From Pezizomycotina sp. ARF18 (lineage: Eukaryota; Ascomycota): a DNA stretch of 64,000 bases. Location: the NCBI GenBank assembly GCA_002224055.1, contig AZLU01000043.1, positions 116,319 through 180,318 of the forward strand, given 5' to 3'. Numbering within the stretch: position 1 is the stretch's first letter; the number at the start of each line of letters is the position of its first letter. The position numbers and the translations under genes are program-made. Shown here piece after piece: positions 35,850 to 47,389 of the stretch. The notes under the pieces were generated by a model. The model was given only the letters and a program-made list of their open reading frames with translations. It made no database searches and had not been told where the DNA came from.

Positions 35850-37215
35850 TTTCGTATTATTGTTTTTTATTCTCAATTTTTCCCTCGTATCTGCAGATCT
35901 AGTTCCCAACTGTCGCTATTGATCTGAAACGGACATAGGAGAGTATGGTTGCATCGCGTTTTCCTTGGCTCCTGATTCGAAACATCACGCTTTGATTTTC
36001 TTCGGCTTCATTTTTTTTCTTGAATCATTTCTAGTACCGAGTTTCAGCGAAAGCCTTCCAATTGTTTTTCCCTGTTCGTCTTTTCATTTGTTCTCATGGA
36101 GTTCTCAGGTGTTAAAAGTTTTTTCTTCTTTTTGCGAGCTTGTATGGCTGAGCATAGCTCATGTCTTTCTTTACGGCGCAGTCATTGGAGTTTCGGTTAC
36201 ACTTATTTTTTTTTTTTCTTTGTATATAATTGATTTTCGATATTTCTAACAAAGTTACCATGTAAGAAACCAATGCCGTAAAAGCGTTCCACGCGCTTGT
36301 TTATGATTGAAAACTTTTCAAGTAATTTACACAACCCGCTTTTCCTTGATCTACCGATAGTGTTCATCCTCGTATATCTTTTGAGACCTATGAACAATGA
36401 GAATAGCGCTACGATTGCAGCGCTCAGTCTAGAAGAACCACATGCCCCGTACATATCAGCCATCATTCTCGATATGCAACGCCACTCTAATTACTGATTT
36501 TTATTCTTAAGCGAAGTTGTTTTACGCTGTTTACTGGGACCAGTCGAGGCTAGATTTGAACCTTCATGCGTGTTTGGAAGCGTGTTGATATCCACGGCCT
36601 GTCTTTCATTAAAAAAAAAAAAAAAAAAAAAAACGAGCCGGAAGCCAATGACTCCCTTCGTTTTAGTCTCGCTCACGATCATATACGCTTGTCTCGTCTG
36701 GAATGTTGCTAATGTACTTTAGAAACTAGTGAGGGGAATGTAGCAACGAATAAGTGTATACACGTCTGCCAGTGTTGCGTATTGACAATCCTGTAAACCC
36801 ATCAACTTCATCGAGAGGTCTGTACTTTATATTTGAAATATAGATGATTGAAATAAGAATTTAAAAACAAAACCGTAACACCGTAGCGGTCAAACCAGAG
36901 CGATTCTCCGCTTTCGCACTGACATGCTGAAAGTATTGTTATAAGGAAAAAGCCACGGCACTGCATGGCACATAGCGTCAAGTAGTTGAACTCCCAAAGG
37001 ATCGCATGAGGAGTCAATGATCAAGATTGTATAAACTGATCATGGAACTGTTGTCCAACATCAATATCATAAGTAAAGTCCGCCAGCCACGGCAAAAAGC
37101 AGCCCTGAACAAAGAACGGAGTTTCAAGCAAGCCTGCACAGGTCATTGGCCGAATGACTGAAATATACTTGTAATAACTGTAAGGTGATCCATCAAAACT
37201 CAACAGTATATGCGC
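35850..37215. other. intergenic or 3' flank of the NACHT gene
   Basis: Low-complexity frames (35965-36249 +) and an A23 run near 36610. Minus-strand frames at 36808-37017 and 37021-37203 could belong to the 3' part of the NACHT gene but have no identifiable motif. Confidence 0.4.
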
Positions 37216-37219
37216 GTAG

Positions 37220-38600
37220 GGGCTGAAACTCGAATTAATCTAGACAACTAGCGTTCAATATCACCACGGTCGTTCCTAGTATAATTGCCCAGATGACGAT
37301 ATGGTTGCCACGAAGGATAAAAACGTCTCGTGGCAATGTAGCTTGAAACGGCCCTACCGTGTTTCCTGAGAAGACACCATTCAGACTTCACGAAGCCGAC
37401 CAAATCAGCGACATCATGCTTGAATGTAAGACTGGTTAACGACTTCCACCCTCTCAATTTTCATAAGTCCCGCCCCGCATATAACGCCACTTTGAGAACA
37501 GCACGACCAGTTCAAGCAAACCCTCGTTGCCCCAGTCGCTCGAAAATTTCTATAGATTTCTTGCAAAGCGATAGGTAAATATCAAGGAACTTTCTGGAAT
37601 CGCCCAGGATCTCTCCCGAGAGTATCAACATGAGCCGGCCCAAAGAAAGTTGCCCCCTGATTTCTGGCTGAGATGAACCCTTTCTCGAGCATTTCAAATT
37701 TAGAGACCGGTGAGTGATGTAGAGCTTGATATCGACACGGCTTATCATCGAAAGTCAGCTCCCTGCTCATGGCGTGCTAGATATTCCAAAGATATCTCCG
37801 CAGTAACGCGCTCATAACAAGGAGCTTGATCGGCGATTTACAGAGGCTCCCGGAGAAGATTTTCTAAATTCGATTCGTGGTCTTTGATGTTGCACTCGTC
37901 TAGATCGTCCAGAACCACAAAGATTCTGTGGGTAGAGGCCTTGATCGGCATCTTGATGAATAATTGTGATAAAGGAACAACAGAGTTATCGTCTGAAACC
38001 TGAATATTTTCTCTCGAAGCTTTTTGTAGATGGAATTCTCGAACTTAATATCTCCAAAGCAACTTGGGCTAAAAGTGTTCGTATGGTTTCGGATAGTCCA
38101 CTGAGTTTCGAGTCTTCCGCTTTGCAAAAGAAATAAAGAACGGCAGAATCCGGATGTTGTGCTTTGGAGTTTGCACAATGTAATGCTGATATCGTAGATT
38201 TTCCGATACCGGGCAGGCCACTAAGCGATAAAGAAGAATATTGAAGTTATTCACGGTAGTTCCTAGTCGCCAGTCTCTAAACTCAGGAAGGCCGAAAACC
38301 CAATTAAGATACCTTCGACGTGGCCGTGACAGTGACCGAGAGAATTCGCTCTCCTCTTCCCGCTGAGAGGCTTGTAGCCAGTTGACGAGCTTCTGCAACA
38401 TTTGCAGTGGTATCCGAGTCGTTGGCTTAGGCGAGATACATTTGAGTGTGACTTGTAATAAGGGAGCTTGATCGAGCTCACTGATAGCACTGTCAAGTTC
38501 GGCTTTGGCACTTGCATAGACTTGCGCCAAGAAGTAACCCTTCTAGACGTGATGAAAGAATCGTGCTTCAGGTAAACCAGCGAACCCTTGAAAAAAAATA
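37220..38600 (-). CDS. STAND-class NACHT NTPase (fungal NLR-like), fragmented frames
   Basis: Characteristic NLR parts appear in order. A helical N-terminal part (YASAKAELDSAISELDQ) leads to a pre-NACHT motif, YLNWVFGLPEFRDWRLGTT. The Walker A loop GLPGIGKSTISAL lies at about 38219-38190, with VLYFFCKAED shortly after. Walker B is RIFVVLDDLDECN (about 37928-37889), followed by a sensor-like SPIKLLVMS and then VDIKLYITHRSL and a C-terminal helical region ending near 37250 (PSWQPYRHLGNYTRNDRGD). Fungal STAND proteins act as signal-transducing switches in non-self recognition and regulated cell death. No repeat domain (ankyrin, WD40, TPR) is visible. About five frame slips; these could be base errors or true decay. 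The upstream start is not fixed. Confidence 0.7.
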
Positions 38601-39066
38601 AGAAATCGCGGTCATAAGATCGGTCGCTTTTCTAGGACGATGTCGTTGAGATCGGCTCCGGCTCCCTTAACGCAGAAACTCGGCGCGCTTGGTATGACAA
38701 CTTATCCGTTGCTTCAAGAAGTCCCGCTCTTAGCGTGTTCCTGGTCGAGTATCTATTTGTGGGGGTAAGTTTCGGGAAAATTCACTATACCAGTGTATTT
38801 TGACCCTTACCCCAAGAAGAATAGATAATTCATTGACTGTCCCCTTCAGGCATGAAAGCCACCCCTTCAACGACGGAAGACGCAGTGGCGAGAGGAGCGA
38901 AAGTAGCGGGTAAACCTTGCTCATCGTTATTACTGAATCGTGATGGTATGGTCTTTTCTCCCCTTTCCCCTTCACATGATCCCGTTAACAATGCGGAGAG
39001 TCTTTCAGGGTCTCTAACACTGCTCGGCCGTCACGACAAATTTGCCATCGGGTAAGAAGCACAACC

Positions 39067-39553
39067 GCAACATTTTTTTACCCGTGCGAGACTTTGATGT
39101 GGTTCTATGGCGTCTAGCAACTCTTTCGACGCATCGAAAAGTCTTTGCTCCGACGCTGAAAGTTCGTTGTATCTACCGAAGAGTCTGGTTTCGGAGGAGC
39201 CAACGAGCCGGGTCTAGACTAGTCCTGGCTCGTTGCTGACCGACTTTCGCCATGGAGATTTCGGTATCTGTACTCAGGACATCCTTTAATTGTTTCTGCA
39301 ACATTTTTTTTACCCGTGCGAGACTTTGTATGTGGTTCTATGGCGTCCTAGCAACCACTTTCGACGCATCGAAAAGTCTTTGCTCCGAGCTGAAAGTTTC
39401 GTGTATCTACCGAAGAGTCTGGTTTTCGGAGGAGCCAACGGAGCCGGGTCTAGAACTAGTCCTGGCTCGTTGCTGACCGACTTTCGCCATGGAGATTTCG
39501 GTATCTGGTACTGGACTGCGAGCCCGTTTCAGGACATCCTTTAATTGTTTCTG
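39067..39553. repeat. 231-bp tandem duplication, two units differing mainly by indels
   Basis: Unit 1 starts at 39067 and unit 2 at 39298, both with GCAACATTTTTTT. They run in parallel to ...ATCCTTTAATTGTTTCTG. Most differences are one-base gains or losses (for example T7/T8, TTGATG/TTGTATG, GTCTAG/GTCCTAG, GTTTCGG/GTTTTCGG, ACGAGCC/ACGGAGCC, GACTAG/GAACTAG), plus one 17-nt gap near the end. This is the signature of the same sequence read twice with indel errors. Confidence 0.85.
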
Positions 39554-39880
39554 AAAACCCTTCTTTGTGATGGCAGTTCACGGCTCCTTCGAGATATCTC
39601 AATCGATAGTATCAAGAAAAAGGAAACGAGAATTTGGAGAAGACCGTCGCGATCCCGAAAAGAGGGCCTTGCGCTCGCAGAGCCTCATTTCGAAGAGCCT
39701 CTTCCCAAAGGGAAACATTCTATTCGGGCTTCGAACAGGATGAAAAGATTAAACCTCAAACGAAAAAAGAAATGGCGGGAAGATAACATCAAGAAGAAGC
39801 AGATAATCCGACAGAGATCCCTCAGCAAGAGCAAGAGCAAGAGCGATGAATTCTGCGAACCTGTTCTGCGAACCTGTTGA
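39107..39880 (+). CDS. orphan nuclear-type protein (Ser-rich head, basic NLS), overlapping the tandem copy
   Basis: In unit 1 of the tandem copy the ATG at 39107 opens MASSNSFDASKSLCSDAESS and continues LYLPKSLVSEEPTSRV, TSPGSLLTDFRHGDFGIW and YWTASPFQDIL. The same frame in unit 2 (ATG 39340) is interrupted almost at once, so unit 1 is the better read of the head. After the repeat come EISQSIVSRKRKREFGED and RRDPEKRALRSQSLISKSLF, a basic nuclear-localisation-like stretch, then a Lys/Arg/Ser-rich end (KRLNLKRKKKWREDN). The function is unknown. If the duplication is an assembly artefact, the gene is about 230 bp shorter than shown. Confidence 0.45.
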
Positions 39881-39889
39881 AACGATTTA

Positions 39890-41040
39890 GCGATCCTACC
39901 CCACGACTCACGAAGACATTAGTGAGTGCATTGCCTTGGCTTTTTAAGGTGTTTATGAGATAACAGAACGCACCTAAGTGTAGCAAGGCGACACCCCCTT
40001 AATACTCAATACCACGAACCTTCGTTTGGTAGAGCTTTGATCGACGAGTCTTCCTTTTATTGCCCTCTTGTCATTGGCAAGACAAGGACAAGGGAGGTTT
40101 CGGGGTGTTTCGTCCACGTTTCTCAAGATCCAACGTGAAAAGCTAGCCTTGCGTGGGATGTTCGTAATGTCAAAGTCAGTAAAGCGAATGCAGAAATCGT
40201 CGATCATTTTTCTCTCCCCTGGCGCGCCAGATCAAGAATGGACGTTAAACTGAGAAAGAACCGCGGAACCTCTCCTCGGAAGAAAAAGAATAGAGAGTCA
40301 AGAGAGTCTCCCACAGCTTCGGTTCACGGCTCCGCTGCGCCGCTATCTTGGCTATTAGTAGATTCAGCCCGCAAAACCTTTTTTAAGATCATGGAGGGCA
40401 ATCCTACCGAGATAACGGTTCAAAGCGGTATTGCGTGCGCCGTGGCGTGAAGATGGCTGCTTGGCTTGCATACCAAACGTCCTTCTGGCCTAGCCCGTTC
40501 TATTTGCCCCGTCTTTTTGCAGTGAAAAAAAAAAAAGCTCCACACAACATTCGCAGTCCTCCACGTCCATCACACCTTGTTTTTCTCCAATTCTCATGAA
40601 CTGGAAACTTTATGACCTCGATAAAAGGATTGAGTAATTGATAAAAGCGCATTTTAAGGTTTTGCGTAGGTGACTCTCTTTGGTGGCTGGCTTGGTGGGA
40701 TCGTCCAATAGGGGACTGCAGACGCAGACTACAAAGTGGATGGCCAAAGGGCAAATTTCCAAACCCTCGGCACTCTGCTGGGAAATAGTAAAATATATAT
40801 CCATGGATCCATGGTTTGATATTTTTGTTTGAAGCCCGTGGTTGAGATATAATCTCGCGTGGCGCCCAGGAATTTTCGGCCCTCTTTTTTCCTTTTCGTT
40901 TCTTTCTCTTCCTTGTTCTCGTCTCCAAAAAAGGTGAATGTCGCAAAATCTTCGAATTCGGCTGGATTTATCCTTCGATATTTAATTCAAACTTTTTTTC
41001 CGTTGTGGAGCAAACCGTTTGTATAGCGATTTGTCGATGC
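39890..41040. other. intergenic, nothing firm
   Basis: A basic plus frame at 40238-40450 and a basic minus frame at 40500-40946 are unsupported. No domain is seen. Confidence 0.45.
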
Positions 41041-41053
41041 TCATATATTCGCC

Positions 41054-42462
41054 ATGGGTGTTCAAGGATTTCAATTCCTGGTATGCATCTCTTCGCTTCT
41101 CTGGATAACCGGATCCCTTCGGTATTTCTTAAATCCCTGTCTAACCAAACACCGGGTTTCGTCTCCATAGGCATACGAATGGGCATGGTTCGCCGTCATG
41201 ACTTCCTGGTCTTCGCCAGGTTGTACGTCCGCGTGTACATGATAGGGAACCCTTTGCATAAGGAATCATGGCGCTGGTCCGACATCTTCATTTTATATCG
41301 TTCCTCCTGCGCATTCCCCTCGTGGTTGGTGACTGCTTTTTGAACGCATGGAACGGGTACAGGACCGATTATATTGCCTATACCTCTCCCAGCGAGACTA
41401 TCAAGTTAAGCAAGGTATGCACGATGAGCTCTCTTGAAGTTTTTGCGACCAAAAAGAGGCGTACTGACATTTAACTCTCTCACAGGTCAACTTCTGGCTG
41501 CAGCTCGTGTACATGGTGGTTTTCATTTTGATTAAATGTGCGATGCTGTGCTTGTTCGCTGAGTTCGTCCCGAGGATTCTCAATAGGTTTGGGTAAGTGC
41601 TTTCTTCCCGGATCATATCGGTAGTTGGTATAGCCTTTTCAATAATAAGCGATACTAACTAATATGAATTTGTTTGGCCAGATGTATATTCACTTTATTG
41701 CTTTCCTCGTTGTTGGCATGGAATATCGTCTCTTGGGTATATATGACCTGGTGCATTCCCATCACCAGCCTCTGGTAAGCGGTCCCCGTCACCATGGAAT
41801 CTCAAATAAGCACATTTACTAATTTTTTCTCCGACGCAGGGATAACCCTCACCCAAGCTGTAGTATTCCCTGATACAGTTTTACGTCTGGTTTCCGGGCC
41901 ATATCTTCACAGATCTCTTGAGTAAGTCTTCTTTGGTGATATCGACGGAACGGTACCTCTATTCCCATAGTGTTCATATCGGAGCTTGTGCTGACACAAT
42001 TTATTAGTAATTTCTATCCCCTTCACGATAATATCCCTCCTCAGAAACTTAACGATGTCCCAGCGTATAATGGGTTGCGCGATGTTCTCTCTCGGTTTCG
42101 TCGCGGTCGCTTGTGCCTTCGCGACATCGTTATCCTCAAAGCGCTAAACGGCACAACACTGCCGACAGAGCAACAATGGAACGGCGATTGATTTCACCTC
42201 CATTACTGAACCGCCGTTGGCCATCTGTATCGCCTGCATTCCTCCTTTGAGGCTTCTCCTCACGAAATCTGGGCGCAAGCAGCTCTTTGGCGATAGAAAC
42301 GGCACCCAAGATAGCGCTGCAACCGCTGTCGAGTCAGGAATCGCTGACATGGAGGGCAGCAATGTGACGAAGAGCTCGATGACGAAGGATGATGAGGAGA
42401 TGGGAATGTCGAGCAAGCCGCAGCTGGATGTGAAAGTCGGACAGAGGATCACGGATATGTAA
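41054..42462 (+). CDS. seven-helix membrane protein of the fungal rhodopsin-domain (PTH11-like) class
   Basis: Possible start MGVQGFQFLVC at 41054. Membrane segments appear in order: FARLYVRVYMIG; WSDIFILLSFLLRIPLVVGD; then the loop WNGYRTDYIAYTSPSETIKL; FWLQLVYMVVFILIKCAMLC followed by LFAEFVPRI (the family's LF/Y-x-RIFP-like motif); FTLLLSSLLAWNIVSWVYM ending in CIPITSLW; a WDNPHPSC loop; QFYVWFPGHIFTDLL (the typical N-x-x-TD-x-x-I segment); ISIPFTIISLLRNLTMSQR; a sixth segment with GFVAVACAFATSL; and EPPLAICIACIPPLRLLL (family E-x6-ICACLP-x-LRPLL). A hydrophilic acidic tail ends at 42462. Good introns (GTATGC...ACAG, GTAAGC...GCAG, GTAAGT...TTAG) separate the helices. The class sits in the plasma membrane and includes PTH11-type candidate receptors. 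No N-terminal CFEM domain was seen. Two frame slips. Confidence 0.8.
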
Positions 42463-42469
42463 ACCCCCG

Positions 42470-43410
42470 GATATGGATCTGGTTCGGTATAGTATCTGGA
42501 TTTGGTTAGCATGGAGAACGACGTCTAAGGTAATGTATCTTCTGGTAAAGAGCGAGTGTGAATATCTCTTATTGTTCATTGTATATACGGGATCGCGAGC
42601 GTTTCTTTCTTTTTCTCTGTTCTTGTCATTCATTTTTGGCGCTTCAACCGAGGGGTATCAGCACTACCTCGCCGCCGGCTTGTTTAAATCCTCTTGAAAA
42701 AATATGTACATACAATGAAAACAGAATTTGGCTAAGCGTATTTCGCCCTGAGATGTCGGATGGCGCGATAGTCTGTGATCATGATTGAAATTCTTCGAAC
42801 TCTCAAATATCAAGCTCAAGGACATAATATAATCCTACCTACTATAGCTAGCCAATCTTACGCTGACCAGTTAATTAGCAAATGCGATAAGGCTCCACCA
42901 GTCCATTCAGGAGATATGATTGGAACGGCGTTATAGAACCGCGGTGAGCATCGAAATAGAATATTCGATGAAGAGATGCGAAAGAGCGAACTATTGAAGC
43001 TGTGAAGTTCCATGAGAATTTCTGAATGAAAGAGATCCGATGATCGCGACATTTAATAATGGACGATGAAAGAGCTGAAGCATGAGAGCTGATAAAAAAA
43101 AAAAAAAAAAAAAATTTAGCAGCGAAAAGATTTGGGTGTGCTTGCAATCTTCTTTTATTTATTTATTTTTTATTTATTTATTTTTGGTGGCTATTTTACG
43201 TAAATCTCACTTCCGAAGATAATTCTCGAATTCAACCTTCTCCACCAACGTCATCCCCCAAATTCAAAGCCATCCCCCAAATTCAAAGCCATCAACCAGG
43301 CAATCAAAACCGTAAGTCAAAACTTCTAATCTGCAAAACCATTTCGATTGGCGATAGATGCACTGATTAAGATCCTCAAGTTAGTAATCCTTCCTTCTCC
43401 GCTGCTTAAA
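42470..43410. other. intergenic
   Basis: No gene recognised. It holds A20 at about 43083-43105, TTTATTTATT repeats at 43152-43184 and a tandem 19-mer at 43252-43289 just upstream of the F-box gene. Confidence 0.6.
43252..43289. repeat. perfect tandem 19-bp duplication
   Basis: CATCCCCCAAATTCAAAGC occurs twice head to tail, about 130 bp before the F-box start codon. It lies in the likely promoter or 5' UTR. Confidence 0.9.
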
Positions 43411-43417
43411 CCAGCTC

Positions 43418-44061
43418 ATGATCATGGAGCCTCTTCCGAACGAAATGCTGCTCCTCGTCTTCGAACACCTAGCATACGGCGACTTGAAGCTCCGCCTGCC
43501 GCTCGTATGCCGACGATTCCACCTTTTGCTCGCAAAGAAGTCGATTCTTTCAGCTTCCAACATCGATAAGATCGTTTCAGGATGCTCCGAGCCTTGCCCC
43601 TCACCTTCGTCCTCGACGCAAGACGAAGGTTCGGAAGCAGGTACCGGTCACACCCACGCTAAACCCCGTATTCGCAGACCTTCTCTACAACTACGAACGT
43701 CGACACCATCCTGTACAACAGCTCGTCGGACACGACCACGCCGCTCACGAAGCACGAAATACGACGCGAAAACGCGACTTCCCCTTCGACTTCAAGCGTC
43801 GTCTTGCACGTTCAGATTAACCACCTAAAGGATTTCGAACCCGCGTACACGGTCCAGGGCACGGGAGACGCGGCGCCGTGACGGTGATGGACATGATGGA
43901 GGGCGTCGTGCAAGTTATCAGCAAGTCGAATTTGAATACGGGATCGTACACTTTCTTCGCGTGGTTCCACTGGGTTTGATAAGCTCGAGGTAGTGGATGG
44001 GTTGCTGCACATGTACGACGGGATGAGGCCGCGACCTAACGATCCGTCGGATGGCTCTTAG
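43418..44061 (+). CDS. F-box protein
   Basis: It starts MIMEPLPNEMLLLVFEHL (43418; the second Met at 43424 is equally possible). LPNEMLLLVFEHLAYGDLKL followed by PLVCRRFHLLLAKKS is a textbook F-box of about 40 residues, which binds Skp1 in SCF ubiquitin ligases. The rest lies in shifted frames: RMLRALPLTFVLDARRRF, TNVDTILYNSSSDTTTPL, LHVQINHLKDFEPAYTVQG, VTVMDMMEGVVQVISKSNL, YTFFAWFHW and FDKLEVVDGLLHMYDGMRP, ending DPSDGS. The substrate-binding half is not leucine-rich and looks like a beta-rich domain of the kind found in short fungal F-box proteins. Three or four slips. Confidence 0.75.
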
Positions 44062-44064
44062 GAA

Positions 44065-44610
44065 GATCCGCGGTTATATTTCGCTGTGTTAATCACGACC
44101 TCGTCAAAGATTCCTGGTGATACATATAGGGAAGATCTATTGATTATATGCATGAGTCGTAAAGGATTGGTGGTGAAACATAAATCTCTGTTATTGGGGC
44201 CAGGTTTGGTGCTGTTTTCTCTTTGATCTCTTTTCATTCCATGACATATTTTCAGCATTTCTTCTTTTGAAAGTGGCCTTTTCTGATTTATCTAATAGTT
44301 GCTCGACTACTTCGAAGTGGCAGTATAGCTGGAATGATGATAATTATAGTTACATTTTAAATTTACTTCCACGCGTCTAAATCTCTATATCGAGGTGGTT
44401 ACTTCCGATACTTCCGCCCCCTGCTTCGGATCTCTACATCCTTTTCGAATATCAAGGCGTGGTTCTGGCTCATTTCATTTATGGAGGAAATTATATTTCA
44501 TACTGCTTTTGCTGCCGCCCAGGCGTAAAGGAGCTGTTTGAAGAAGCGCCGCCGTTGCATAAGTCCTGAAAAAGAATGTTGGGCGTTGCGAGGTCTATAG
44601 CCTACGAATT
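44065..44610. other. intergenic
   Basis: Nothing recognised between the convergent F-box and DUF6594-type genes. Confidence 0.6.
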
Positions 44611-44619
44611 CGGCCCAGA

Positions 44620-45974
44620 GTTGTTGTTCAGAGTCGTTTCAACAAGCACAACGAGGACCGCACAATAGCCGCTGATGCTGCGAAAAACCTCGCTTTTCTT
44701 TGCTTTCGTAATAGCCGCAATGAGGATCGAGTGATGACCATTGAGGCGCACAAGACCGCGAGCCCTACCCCCGGGAGTTTTTGATCAAGTACATGGCAAT
44801 GATCGCAACGAAAGGATGCTCGAGATAAAATTGCAAACAGATGCGCCAAAGAAAAGACTTTTTGTTCTTGGAGTATACTTCGATGTGTACTTGACCTTTC
44901 AGAACATCCGGCGTTCGTCCCATATAACAATGATAACCGCGATGACATGAGTTAGCTTAGAGCTCGAGAAGAATAAGATATGTACGAAGATCTAGGGACT
45001 AAATCTGGCTTCAGGTGTACTTTTTAAAAAGTTTCCCAGCCCAGGCACAAAAGTTTATTATCCAACCTGAAAGCACTATACTATCTTCCGGTAATGTCCT
45101 CAGCGCAACTACATCGTCCGCATCGTCCAGGCAGTGGCCCTACAGTAGGATCACCGGCTTTATTTGCCTAATCCAGAACCGAATATTATTAATCTGTGAT
45201 GTCTCGGCTTTGGGTAGCGACATCATTTTGTGATAGTTGAAAATCTCTTCGTCTGTTCAAGTTGTTTCTATCGTTAGCGAGCTACTATAATATTCCAGCC
45301 GTTTCCTGCGACGAGACGAAAAATGCTATGGCTACGAACCGTATTGTTTCATCAAGTCCCTGATTTGATGAATGAGATATCTTCTTTCAGATTTATTTGT
45401 AATCCAATCCCTGTTATGGTCGTAGTTATAGAGCTCGTGGTTGATATTTCTTCATCATCCTGTACGACATTCTACTCAGCTGACTCCTCAAGATTTCTGC
45501 TCCGGGTCTGGTTGCCACGCCTCGTCGCTATCCAGTGCCCGGAGCTTGAATTCAAGCTCATACAATTCCGCTTGGTAATACAGGATAGATCGGGCACGCA
45601 GCGCCCCGAACCGGCGAAATATCTCAAAATCTTCGCAGGAATCGACAAATGCAGCTAGTTGCGAGTAACACTCTGGAACTTCTTTCACTTTTACAACCCG
45701 TACTTGTCAGTGTCCATGCAATTCACAAAGTTTCAAAGGCACGCTACTTACAAGTTGGCGGTGATATCGGATCCTTGGGATGTATTCCTTCCTCGGGTGT
45801 TTTGCAATGCATTGCCTTTCCTAGATCGTTATCATTCGAACGTCTAGGTCTCGAAGTCCAGCGCCCGATTGTTGACCGATATCTTTCCATAGAGGCGGCC
45901 CGGTTTTTTCTGCATAGCAGACTTGTTAAAGATTTGGGAAAGCTCGACACCAAAAAATGGTGCAGTGTGGGCAT
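44620..45974 (-). CDS. DUF6594-type membrane-anchored protein
   Basis: Exon 1 (start 45974, or MERYRSTIGRW) is followed by an intron with a GTAAGT donor near 45745. The diagnostic domain start is VPECYSQLAAFVDSCEDFEI-FRRFGALRARSILYYQAELYEL..., matching the family pattern in which a short helix pair ends in iFRRF-x3-R-x-LLY-x-E-x-LEL. Later pieces are KSERRYLIHQIRDLMKQY, SQINNIRFWIRQIKPVIL and LDDADDVVALRTLPEDS. The C-terminus has hydrophobic helices (VIAVIIVIW; FVAIIAMYLI) and ends KKSEVFRSISGYCAVLVVLV, equivalent to the ATAAYAAVLVVFV end of the family. Predicted to sit in a membrane with the helical domain cytosolic. The family is widespread in Pezizomycotina and its role is unknown. Several slips. 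Confidence 0.7.
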
Positions 45975-45979
45975 ACCTA

Positions 45980-46940
45980 GCCTTTAAAGAGTTTTGATCG
46001 CGAAATATTGCCATTCAATATTCATTTTTAAGTCCGCCTTCAATTTACCCTCGCCAACCTTGTTACATGCATCATCCTGGTGCTTGAAAGTTCCATTGTT
46101 GGCCGTGCTAGTATTGTTTAGAAGCGCGAAAGGTCAGATTCTTCCTAGCGGCGCGCCGGCGGAAGCAGGTTGGGAGCTAATATGTTCTCTTTTATTCTAG
46201 GGCGCCGACCGTTTCGCCTTCGTACTATCACATATGCATGTACCCGTTGGCGGTGTCACATCGAAAGTTCCACATAGTACCGGGTGTGTGCGGCTGAGCA
46301 GCGAAGCTTTCCCAATAATATGGACCCCAGCTGGCTTTGCTACCATTCCGTATGTTCTTGGAAGCTATTTGGCTTAGCCTCGGTAGGTATCTCCGAGCTC
46401 ACGTTGCTGTAGCATGCTGTTTCGTAGTAGAAGAGATTTTAATAATGAAAGCTCTTAGTTAGGTATTAATATAAGCTATGTAACTAGAATAACTCCATAA
46501 GCCTGACAAGTAAATTACACTAAATATAGTTTTCTACTAAAAAGTAATATGCTTAACTGAGCTAACTGTATGAAAATCCCAAGCCAGAAATCACCTCTTG
46601 AAGGGTTCGCAGCGAAATCGACTCGAGTTGCACGTAGTTGGGCATCCAGGAACACGCGCTAATTCAACGTAAGCGCCGTGATTAATGCCCAGCAAATTAT
46701 ATTCGTGGAGGGGTTCGACTGTTCCTTTCCCCCCGAGATTGCAATATCAGGACTGCTAGGTTCCCAAATTAACAAGGTATTAAAAGTAAAAGTTAACGTG
46801 CGAGCATCGGCGGCTATCCAGTTAGTATACTCTTATACGGTAAGTAAAAAGCAACATTAAACGGGAATATCTAGTAAAAATAAGCATTACCGATCATACA
46901 TATTAAATATATATAGTATATATTTATCACAATACTAATT
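45980..46940. other. intergenic
   Basis: No gene was recognised. The short plus frame at 46678-46860 has no motif. Confidence 0.5.
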
Positions 46941-46960
46941 GGTTGATATTCCACGGGCGA

Positions 46961-47385
46961 GATGAACGAAAAACATGTTCCGGAAGGGGGAAGCTATACA
47001 GAAGGAAATATATAGCTGCGATCATTGTTCGCCATCGTTTGCATGCAAATAGGAGACGCTACGAGGAGCATCTGTGGAGTGTTCACGACGTCCAACGGTA
47101 TCAATGTCCCAGTGTGAAACCAGATTCATGAGGGAATGAAATTACATTGCATATCTAAAAAGCACCGCCAATGTAGGTGATCCACAAATCCCCAAAAGCG
47201 CATTGGTTCCATGCTCGCTAACTAATGTCAAAAGCTGCCAGCGAAAAGCCAAGCAGAAGGCTATAGATTCAGACGGCGACCTAAAAACACTACTTGAGGA
47301 ATCGCGAAACCAGTCGAGGTTTTATCAGAGGAGAATGGGAGCCTTAAAAAAGCTCTCGTTGCAATACCGTGGAATTTTCTCATAG
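46961..47385 (+). pseudogene. C2H2/coiled-coil paralog Z0, degenerate, on the opposite strand
   Basis: Fragments in order are IYSCDHCSPSFACK, RRRYEEHLWSVHDVQRYQC with CETRFMRE, a HCISKKH-like end of the second finger, then DLKTLLEESRNQSRFYQRR to GIFS at 47385. These align with paralog Z4 (YKCYDCDILF, HDEHLWTIHGVHSHEC, HLKSKKH, coiled coil). It lacks the acidic head and has three or more frame slips in 400 bp plus a shortened coiled coil, so it is more likely a relic than Z4 or Z5. It is the only family member on the plus strand. Confidence 0.6.
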
Positions 47386-47389
47386 AAAT

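Noticed and set aside
36536-36612. Minus-strand tRNA or SINE-like box B (GGTTCAAATC) with a GCCGTGG box-A-like word next to a poly-A run
   Set aside because: Stems do not pair and the poly-A lies at the wrong end for a tRNA-derived SINE on that strand.
43381-43604. Minus-strand frames across the F-box
   Set aside because: Antisense shadows of a well-supported plus-strand F-box gene.
44741-44950. Plus-strand frame MRRTRPRALPPG...
   Set aside because: Antisense to the C-terminal membrane part of the DUF6594-type gene, which matches the family end.
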